From Macrothele yani (Eukaryota > Arthropoda > Arachnida > Araneae > Macrothelidae), in NCBI GenBank assembly GCA_039090855.1, contig CM076997.1, forward strand, positions 163,896,709-163,960,708: DNA of 64,000 bases. The letters are read 5' to 3'. The notes beneath the pieces were generated by a model that worked only from the letters and a program-made list of their open reading frames with translations, made no database searches and was not told where the DNA came from. Numbering within the stretch: position 1 is the stretch's first letter; the number at the start of each line of letters is the position of its first letter. Made by a program: the position numbers and the translations under genes. Of this stretch, positions 55,880 through 64,000 are shown piece after piece.

Positions 55880-57700
55880 ATGCCGATTTGTCTGTCGCTT
55901 GTAATGAGTTTCTGGAGAATCTCTCATAAGGGTCCAACAATAGTTTCTTGTTTTGCTGAATTTTATTTTCCTTCGTACCTTCTCTTCGAGGGTAGTGATC
56001 TCCTGGTGAAACCGTTTCCCGTGCCCTTCACTTACAACATCGCAGTCAGCCGGGGAAAAATCCAGATGAAAAGTATAATTTCAATGACACGTTGCACCCT
56101 AGTCTCTTGTAGTGCTGCAGGAGGGATTCTAGAAGCTCCTGGTAATTGTCAGCCTTACTGTTTTCTAGAAAGTTTGTGGCCACTTGCTGGAAAGCATTCC
56201 TAGTAAACTTTTCATCAAAACACTTATCTCGAAGTAGCTAAGATATGTGTGAACCGAAAAATACATCTTTCTTGATTTAGGTCTCACTAGGTCTTGGAAA
56301 TTTATCCCGAAGGTACAACAATTTGGCCCCATTTCGATCCATCGCTGCTACAAAATTCTTCATTAACCCAAGTTTGATGTGAAGAGGAGGGAACAAAATC
56401 TTGCTGGATTTTACAAGTGGTTCCTTAAATGATTTTCGTGAGGGCCTATCCTTTTTCTTGTAGTGAGAAATCCTGGAACGGCATTCTCAGAGATAGAGAA
56501 AGCAACAAAACTTTGTGTAACCCTGCTGTAGCCCCATCAAGATGGCGGCGATATTCAGATCATTACAAATCTGCCACTTGTCATACTTGATGGTGTGCAA
56601 CAGTTGTTTCATGTTGTACGTTTCTTTCATGTGAACTGCATACCCGAGTGAAATAGATGGTAAAACCTTACCTTTATGGAGTAACACAGCTTCTTACTCA
56701 ACTTAGACGAATTAGAAGACAGCCTCCAATCGTCGGCTTTGTTGTCGATGTGTAGAGCTGCAATCCGATCTACTATATCAACTCAAGCAATGAGGTTATT
56801 TGTCATTTTGAAAAAAATGGAAGCAGATCTTTTTGCGGGCACGAAACACAAATGAGCATTCTCTTCTAGAAGATACCATTGCTGCAGTCTGGAGCCGAGC
56901 AGCCCTGCTTTATTTTTTGTCAATTCCAGATCTTTCATTAAATCATCCAATTGACTCGGGATGGTTTTATGTAGCTGTGAAGGCTCTTCAATAAGCACAA
57001 AATCAGGATATCTTGAATTCTTGATGTAGATGTTTCCACAGGCGACGGATATACACTGGTCTTACTTTCTTCTTCTTCATCATCTAGAGCATAAGAATCA
57101 GGTGGGTCCGGAATGCGAAATCCTCCCCCGCAAATCTCTGGACGCATAGCAGAGGGAATATTCGGATAGCTGAGTGACTACTTTTTCTTCTTAGAAATAC
57201 ATGTCCAATTGGAGGAGTCATGCAAAGTAAACAATCATTAATATGGTTTGTCGGTTCCCTACACATTTAGAACTGCAAAACGAATCGATCGTCCTTTGCG
57301 GTTTAACCAGCATCGCAGATTCTTTGTACAAGATTGACAACATATGTGTGTAGCCTAATACTAGTCCCAGATCTCACAACCAAAATCAAGGCTGTACGCT
57401 TTTTTTAATATCACCGGTGTAATGAGTCACCTTTGAGATAGTAAAGTAATTTTTCCACAGATATAACAAAAATTATTCGCACTGTTCACACATTTACAAG
57501 GCATTGTGAACGACACGTCTGGTCTCGCAGAATCCACAACGCAAATAATGACAAAACAAAAATGTGGTTGCAGTGACTACTACAGATTGCGTCATTTAAT
57601 AGGTGCTCAATGTTATCCATTTCATGGGGAAGCACGCTCTCGACAAATCGGACTTCTGCTGCAGAACATCTATTGCCACTGAATTCACTCACCCCACTTA
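55880..57700 (-). pseudogene. decayed copy of a multi-copy arthropod gene of unknown function
   Basis: Minus-strand pieces, in order. 57692-57486 is an N-terminal remnant. 56998-56783 reads QLDDLMKDLELTKNKAGLLG, then SRLQQWYLLEEN. 56687-56487 reads ISLGYAVHMKETYNMKQLLH, then KWQICNDLNIAAILMGLQQG and YTKFCCFLYL. About 56370-56200 reads LGLMKNFVAAMDRNGAKLLY. 56140-55930 reads a NFLENSKADNYQELLES-like block and a VVSEGHGKRFHQEITTLEKR-like block. I recognise this order of motifs from uncharacterised proteins that are abundant in arthropod and cnidarian genomes, which suggests transposon descent, but their function is not known to me. Stops and frameshifts are frequent. Confidence 0.6.
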
Positions 57701-58584
57701 TCTTGAAGCAAATTCGCCATTTTTAAGTTCATATTCGTATTCAGCATGTCCAAATTAGTGAAGAATAGCTACTTTTGTCTCAGGTATAACTTGGCTGTTT
57801 CCCATGTTATTTAAACCTGGAAAATTAATAGCTTTCAAATGCTTTACATAGGAGAGCAGGAACAATGTGACTTTTCCCCTCGCCTCCTGTTGCCTATGCT
57901 GATTTAATTTATTTATTGTTCTTGCTGAAAAATAATTATCGTTACACTATTTACAAATACATATATATTTTTTTCATTCACATTTCTTGCAGTTAGTTAT
58001 GCATTATGAAAATTTCAGTTTTTAGCAGCTGAAAGTATTTATTAGAGCCAACATTCAACCAAATAACGCATTGAAATATAACCATTCGTCAACAATAAAC
58101 CTCACAATTTAATTAATTAGGAAAATTTTAAAAGTAATGTGATTTTTTATATCGCAAATTCCGGAATACCGTTTCCGTTGAGTTTAAGCACTGACCAAAT
58201 CTGGATAACTTCAATACCTTGCAAAAGCCTTGTTACTATGTTTCGTAAAAAAATGAGTGCTAGTGAGACTTTTTACTTAAATATCATGAGTTCCTCCAAC
58301 AAATGCATAATAGCTGCATATAATCTGAATATAAATAGAAAAATATCGTACAAACTCCTATTCCTTTGACTTAAAGCTAAGAGGTGTTGCTTAAAGAGAG
58401 CGCCATGACCCACTCAAAATGGCGCTTACCTTTAACGTCTCACGGAGAGGGTGTCCGATCTAGCATCTTGCAGTAAATATCTGTGGAAGAAACAGCATCT
58501 CCGACGATATTATGTGACGTCAGACTTCGGAACACGTAGATGCCATGCTCGCATTCACTTTCTGAAGGAAATATTTTTCTTTTG
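57701..58584. other. unassigned spacer
   Basis: AT-rich with no feature supported; a 76-codon frame at 58139-58369 has no known motif. Confidence 0.45.
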
Positions 58585-58775
58585 TTGTTTGGGGGTTTAA
58601 CGACCACCGTGAGCAACTCAGTGGGCTAAAAGCAGTCGCCCGTCCTTAATATAGGGCCACTGGTTCCAGGAAAGGAAGAATACCAGTGCCGTAAGACAAA
58701 CATTCCATCCCGAACCCATTTCGGACGAATGATCAGAAGCCATCGCTTAGACCAATGCGCCACTGGGGCGGCAAG
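58585..58775 (-). mobile_element. SINE-A, reverse copy with internal deletion
   Basis: GGTTTAACGACCACCGTGAG to GGGGCGGC on the minus strand. About 25 bases, including most of the B box, are missing near 58712. Confidence 0.9.
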
Positions 58776-58797
58776 GCAAGATTGCACAGTTGCATGT

Positions 58798-59190
58798 TGT
58801 TGGTTTTTTTAAATTGGGATTTAACGACCACCATGAGCGACTCAATGAGCAGTCTCCTGACGATGTCCTGGTGGCGCACTGGTTTAAGCGATGGTACCTG
58901 ATCATACGTCACAAAGGGTTCCGGGTTCGAATCCCGGTGAGGCATGGATGTTGTATTTTTCTTTCGGCACTGGCCCTCTCCCTTCCCTGGAACCAATGGC
59001 CCTAAATAAGAGACTGGCGACTGCTTATAGCCCATTAGGTTGCTCACGGTGGTCGTTAAACCTCTAATAAAAAATATCCTGTCACTAATTTAGGGCCATT
59101 GATTCCAGGGAAGGGAGACAGCAAGTGCCGTAAGACAAACAAAACATCCATTATTCACCGGGATTCGACCCCGGACCGATCTCGGACAAT
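58798..59190 (-). mobile_element. SINE-A, reverse copy split by another SINE-A
   Basis: 58798-58857 carries the 3' part (GGATTTAACGACCACCATGA to GAGCAGTC). 59075-59190 carries the middle and B-box part (CACTAATTTAGGGCCATTGA to CCCCGGACC). The plus-strand SINE at 58858-59074 sits between them with a short TCCTG duplication. Confidence 0.85.
58858..59074 (+). mobile_element. SINE-A, plus copy nested in a reverse SINE-A
   Basis: A box TGGCGCACTGG, B box GGGTTCGAATCCC, end GGTGGTCGTTAAACCTCTAA plus A-rich tail. Short TCCTG flanks lie at 58850-58860 and 59076-59080. Confidence 0.92.
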
Positions 59191-59401
59191 CTTGTTTTTA
59201 ATTGAAGGTTTAACGACCACCGTAAGCAACTGAATGGGATGTGTGCAATCTCCCGTTCCTAATTTAGGGTCACTGGTTCAGGGAAGAGAGAGTGCCTTAA
59301 GTCACACACAACATTCACCCCTCATAGAGATTCGTTCTCAGAACTTTCTCGAACGAATGGTGTTAAGCCAGCGCTCAGACTACTGCGCCACTCGGGCTGC
59401 C
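59191..59401 (-). mobile_element. SINE-A, older reverse copy
   Basis: GGTTTAACGACCACCGTAAG to CTGCGCCACTCGGGCTGCC on the minus strand. It is diverged, and the B box is decayed. Confidence 0.88.
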
Positions 59402-59515
59402 ATTTGTTGTGTGTGCGTGCTTGCGTGCGTTCGTGTGGGTTCTTTAGTGACGGAAATCAAATCTAAAGTTGAAAAATGGGTTAAAATGACTGTAATTTAG
59501 AGAAAGGTTAAATAA

Positions 59516-59775
59516 GTAATTCATACACTCGACGTGGATCAGGAACATTACACAGAAGTCATCGCTCTTTCAACGTTAATAAGTGAGTCACGGAAACATT
59601 CTCTTCGGCTGCCACCGGGAATCGAACCCAGAGTAGTCCAGTTACGCGCCGGATATGCTATCACTGCACCACACCAGCTTCGAATCCTCCAGCCTCACAA
59701 GTATTAACGTTGAAATAACGATGACTTCTGTTTGGTGTTCCTGATCCACGCCAAGTGTATGAATTAATTACTCAA
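59516..59775. mobile_element. SINE-C: reverse copy (59516-59697) plus plus-strand tail fragment (59703-59775)
   Basis: The reverse copy has a B box near 59629 (GGAATCGAACCC reading plus strand) and a tail TTCAACGTTAATAAGTGAGT. The adjacent tail fragment repeats TATTAACGTTGAAATAACG and CTGATCCACGCC in the opposite direction, so the two form an inverted pair. Confidence 0.75.
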
Positions 59776-59899
59776 TCGCTTCCTAGTTTTTTGTTCAGTT
59801 GCTGCTTTCAGTCTTTGGTGAATCCCCAGCACTGTGCGGGGCTCCATGAAGCAACCTGCCATGTGCTTTGGCCGTTAATTACTTGTGACTCTGGAGCAT

Positions 59900-60040
59900 T
59901 CGAGGTCGCTGTGGTGCAATAGTAGCATGTCCGCGTCGTAAATGGATGACCTGGGTTCGATTCCCGGTGGCGGCCGTTGATAATTTTTCCGTGACTCACT
60001 TATTAACGTGGAAAGAGCGATTACTTCTGTTTAGTGTTTA
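59900..60040 (+). mobile_element. SINE-C, plus copy (head and part of body)
   Basis: GTCGCTGTGGTGCAATAGTA (A-box area), B box GGGTTCGATTCCC, then TTTTTCCGTGACTCACTTAT and AACGTGGAAAGAGCGATTAC. The family is a third tRNA-headed SINE, distinct from A and B. Confidence 0.8.
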
Positions 60041-60756
60041 GAAGAAAGTACAATAATTTCGATTCGTTTCGATGGAAAACTAACTGGTGACCTAACAGTA
60101 TATTTGTATATCAAAAAAAGTTGCGTTTTACTTGAGATGGAGCGTGCTGATGTTATTTAAGAAATCCAAATCATGTCGATTTACTTCAAAGTTCGTTGCA
60201 CGAAGTTAGGTCTAAAGATAATTTATAAATGTTTGTTAAAAGCGACTTAACACAGCAGGAATGCCAACAAAAAAAAACAGCGTATCTTTTTGTAAAATAT
60301 TCTGCACCCCCATTTTGGTGTACATGGTCCAGTATCGTGCAAGTTTTTTTTCAACTTGAAATCAGCAAAAACGAAATTATTTTTGAATGGCGAAAATACA
60401 TGTATGCCCCATTTCTTTTAATGTCTGGCCAAAGAAACATCAATAAGAATATTTTCTTTTTTATGCGAATAGCGCAACAGCTGAATCCGTGGCACTCTTA
60501 AGCACTTAAAATTTCTATGATGGCGAAATCAGCCTTTCACATGCTTTAGACATTGCAGCGTAAAACATGCACCCAAGAATCGCAACTCAAAGCGATTCAC
60601 AGTTTAACATGCAAAGGAAGTAACAGCAGCAAAATTTTATGCTCGCAACTTAAAAACGAGAAAAACAAAATTTCTGTTTTACTATTATCTTCCTCTTTAT
60701 GAAACATCTTTTTAACTCCCGAAATTTCAAAGATCCAAAGATCACATTTATACCGT
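60041..60756. other. unassigned spacer
   Basis: No gene was seen. A 90-codon frame (60229-60501) lacks known motifs. Confidence 0.45.
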
Positions 60757-60778
60757 AATATATATATATATATATATC
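60757..60778. repeat. (TA)n at the 3' end of RTE copy F
   Basis: About ten TA units run directly into the CAT-triplet tail of copy F. Confidence 0.9.
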
Positions 60779-63700
60779 ATCATCATCATCATTGTCAACC
60801 ATTATCAATCCACTGCTGGAAGAAAGTCTCCCCAAGTTTCCTCCACAACGGTCTGTCTTGTGCCAGTCTAATCCATGTCACCCCTGCATACATTCGAATT
60901 TCATCCACCCATCTCCCATGTGGTCTTCTTCTGGGTCTTTTCCTGTCCCTTGGAATCCAATCTAAAATTTCGGCTGTCCAACGATGATCTGTCCTTCTGG
61001 CCGTATGTCCAGCCCATTGCCATTTCAGGGATTTAACTCTGATCATGATGTCTTCCACTCTTGTCATTTTTCGGATCCACGAGTTCGTCTTCTTATCTCT
61101 CCTGGTTACACCAAGCATGCACCTCTCCATGCTACTTTGAGTTGTCTGCAGCCTTTGTATGTCTCTTTTAGTTAAAGTCCACGTCTCTGCACCATACGTA
61201 AGCACTGGAAGGATGCATTGATCAAACACTTTTCTTTTAAGACATAATGGCATATTGCTCTTGAAAATTATGCTGTTTCTTCCAAAAGCTCTCCAGGCAA
61301 GTTTTGTACGCCGATTAATTTCTTCATCAATGTGACCCTTACTTGATATCTGCTATCCAAGATAAAGGTACGTGCCTGTTATCTCCAGCTTTTCTCCATC
61401 AATCGATAAATCTTCATTTCTTGTAAAAGCATTGAACATCACTTTTGTCTTCTCAAAGTTCATTTTTAATATCACTTCTCTACTCTTGTCAGCAAGTTCC
61501 TGAATCATACTCTGTAGCTCTGATGGGGCAGTTGCAAAAATGACTACGACATCAGCAAAACGAAGGTGGGTTAGATAATCTCCATTAATCTTTATCCAAT
61601 TGTTTTCCCAGCTCAGCGACTGAGAGACACCCTCCAATGTGGCATTAAGAGCTTCGGAGAAATGGTATCACCTTGTCTCACTCCCTTTCCAATTTTTATG
61701 TGTGTTGTATTTTCAAACAGCCGAATCTTTGCACTTGCATTTTCATAGATGTTATTAATAATATTAATGTATGCATCTTCAATACCGCAGGATTTCAGAG
61801 CCATTGTAACTGCTGATGGGTTTCACCGAAACAAAGGCTTTTTCATAATCGATAAAAGCCATGCACAATGGAAGTTCATATTCCCTCGCTCTTTCAATTA
61901 GTTCTCTCAGTACGTGAATATGATCTATTGTGCTGTAGCCACTCCTAAATCCAGCTTGTTCTCTCGGTTGAGCCATGTCCAGTGTAACCTTCAACCGGTG
62001 TGAAAGAACTTTAGTGAAGATTTTATAAACCACTGATAGTTTTGTAGTTCCCGAGATCCTCAATGTCACCTTTTTAATGTAGCAGGATCATTGTAGAGTT
62101 GTTCTAATCCTCAGGAATATTCCCTTCATTATGGCATTGAGTGAAAATTTGGGCGAGTACTGTTTCGATTTCTCCTACTTGCTTCTTGTATGATGTCTAC
62201 AGTAATTCCATCTTCTCCTGGAGCTTTCCTCCGCTTCATGTTCTGGATTTCATGCGCAAATTCTGCTGGAAGGACTGGAGGAACTCTGGTACTGGTACCT
62301 TTCATGATGTCTGGAGTGCATGTATCATCACTTTTATATAATCTGGAATAGAAATCTTTCACTGTTGTCAAAATTTCGCCTCTATTTCTTGTTACAGAAT
62401 CATCTTCTTTTCTCAGTGCCATAATCTGTTTTCTTCCCTTACTGAGATGTCCCTTTGCTATCTTTAGGCTTTGGTTGTTTACAATTGCTTTCCTCACTAG
62501 TTCACAGTTGAATTTTCTTACGTCTTCAGTGATACTTTTTCTTACTGTCTGGCATAGCTCTATATATTCCACTTTGGAAGTCACATCTTTTTTAGTTGTC
62601 CTCGTCTCTCTTCTTTTTTGCATCAACATATTGGTTTTTCCTGATAATTTGTTCACATGCAACTTGTTCTTAGGCCCAGCTAATTTTGTTGCTGTTTCCA
62701 TAGTTGGTTACTTTTCTGTTAACTTCAGAAATATCCACTTCTTCCGATGTTAGGCTTTCTAACGCAGAGAATCTGTTCTTCAGTTTCAACTTGAAGGTAT
62801 TATGGAGTTTTTTAAGGTTGGTTATGTCAATACATTTTGTTTGTCTTATGATCTTGCCACGTTCAAGTTTAGTGTTGAGGTGCATCTTACATCTCACCAA
62901 TCTATGGTCACTACTTGTGTTGAACTTGTTTAGTACACTGCAGTCTTCTATGACGAATTTTTTGTTACACATAATAAAATCAATTTCACTTGAGGTCCCA
63001 TTTGGATGTCTCCATGTCCATTTCCTGTGTGGCTTTTTCTTAAAGAAGGAGTTCAAGATTAAAAACCCTTCTACCTTAGCAAACTCAATGAGAGTATTTC
63101 TACGCTGGTTTCTGTTGCCGTGACCGAATTTACCTACTAAAGTTTCATTCTGTTGCCGTGACCGAATTTACCTACTAAAGTTTCATTCTGTTGCCGTTGC
63201 CCTATTTTTGCATTGAAATCTCCCATAACTATCTTCAAGTGCTGCTTACCTTTATTATTTAGATGACGAATTTCCTCATAAAATTCTTCAATTTCTTCTT
63301 CAGGATGACTTGTGGTGGGTGCATAAGTTTAAATGATCTGTGCCTGGTATCTTTTCGAGAGTTGGATACGGAGTCGTGCAGCTCTGTCAGAGGAACTTTC
63401 AACTTCTGCAACTTTATCCTTCAGTTTCTTGTTTATTATAAATACAACACCACTTGTTCTGCGAGTATCTGTCCCACGATAGTAGAAGAGATGTCCACTT
63501 CTCATTTCAATGAGATCTTCTCCTTTTCTCCTTACCTCACTTAACCCGACGATGTCCCACTTGATCCTTTGTACTTCCTCTTCAAATTCAAGAAGCCTTG
63601 AATCAGATGATAGGGAGCGTCCATTATACGTAGCCAAGGTCAGCATCAGATGGCAGCCTAGTCTGGTCCTCCTGGTATTCTTAGTACCCTCTGCCTTCAC

Positions 63701-63985
63701 GTTGCACTGGCCGCTGCCTTGGTCAGGTACATTCCAGCTGCTGGAGACTGAGGGCCAATATTTAAGTTGTGGAATCATTTTGGAGGGTTTGGCCATAACT
63801 CACCACGCTGGCCAAGCGGGCTGGTGACTGTGGGATAGCATTTCCTCTAATCCCGATGGTATAGTTATACCGCTATTGGAGGTCGTCAAAGCCCCTTTAG
63901 TGGGAACAGGATGCACCACTAGAAGGCGGGGTTGACATTTGTCAAGGAGAGGCTGTGATGTTGCGCACCACCTGACCTTACATCC
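60776..63985 (-). pseudogene. RTE retrotransposon, copy F, near full length
   Basis: In coding direction: a 5' leader (63985-63800) like copies A and C; the endonuclease (63796-63329) with LATYNGRSL and GLSEVRRKGEDL; GSDHRLV changed to SSDHRLV near 62925; the reverse transcriptase (62701-61353) with GEDGITVDII, FIDYEKAFVSV (motif A, Asp to Val at the second acid), GVRQGDTISPKLL and LRFADVVVIF (FADD changed to FADV); then the Arg-rich C-terminus (61253-60795) and CAT triplets. A 41-base direct duplication lies at 63112-63193 (GTGACCGAATTTACCTACTA twice). Frameshifts occur near 61650, 61820, 62050 and 62180. The copy is dead. Confidence 0.9.
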
Positions 63986-64000
63986 CATATATATATATAT
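63986..64000. repeat. (TA)n at the 5' end of RTE copy F, cut by the window end
   Basis: ATATATATATAT follows the 5' leader. Confidence 0.85.

Overview
This window is eukaryotic genomic DNA, most likely from an arthropod with a large, repeat-rich genome. I see no bacterial features: no operons, no ribosome binding sites, and nearly all of the protein-like sequence comes from animal transposable elements. The one segment I read as a host gene is a 188-bp exon at 51770-51957 with clean splice sites. It encodes the second half of an immunoglobulin domain very close to the third Ig domain of Dscam. If so, most of the window is intron or flank of a Dscam-family gene swollen by transposons. The species cannot be named from this sequence.

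Layout. 1-10 kb: a Tc1 tail, a 82-90 bp tandem repeat, SINE fragments, an interspersed tandem-repeat family (U1) in two opposite orientations, a foldback MITE, and a 153-bp satellite with a roughly 459-bp higher-order period whose units each carry a CTCF-like core word. 10-17 kb: a 54-bp minisatellite, a Tc1 with both terminal inverted repeats, a GA tract, a decayed mariner, an old RTE fragment split by a 29-bp minisatellite, and a full SINE. 17-28 kb: a cluster of RTE-clade non-LTR retrotransposons abutting (TA)n microsatellites. One copy keeps an uninterrupted endonuclease-end/reverse-transcriptase frame (20282-22672), and another is split by a gag-only LINE derivative. 28-31 kb: a Penelope-like element with inverted terminal repeats. 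31-36 kb: three Tc1 elements and an RTE 3' end packed almost end to end. 36-43 kb: mostly unassigned AT-rich DNA, a degenerate satellite and a Helitron helicase remnant. 44-54 kb: Tc1 and mariner relics carrying nested SINEs and a hAT-type MITE, with the Dscam-like exon between them. 54-64 kb: a decayed copy of a multi-copy arthropod gene of unknown role, a SINE pile-up, and a nearly full-length RTE copy on the minus strand.

How it works together. The RTE copies would be the source of reverse transcriptase and copied-and-pasted DNA. The SINEs (at least three tRNA-headed families) depend on some LINE machinery that I cannot identify here. The Tc1, mariner, hAT and foldback elements are cut-and-paste relics with broken or doubtful transposases. 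Nesting gives a relative order: mariner 2 is older than SINE-A and SINE-B; one Tc1 is older than a SINE-A and a hAT MITE; one RTE copy is older than the gag-only LINE. I found no new autonomous system I could defend. The most interesting signals are the CTCF-like satellite, the Penelope-like element with inverted repeats and a hammerhead-like core, the gag-only LINE derivative, and the association of RTE ends with TA microsatellites.
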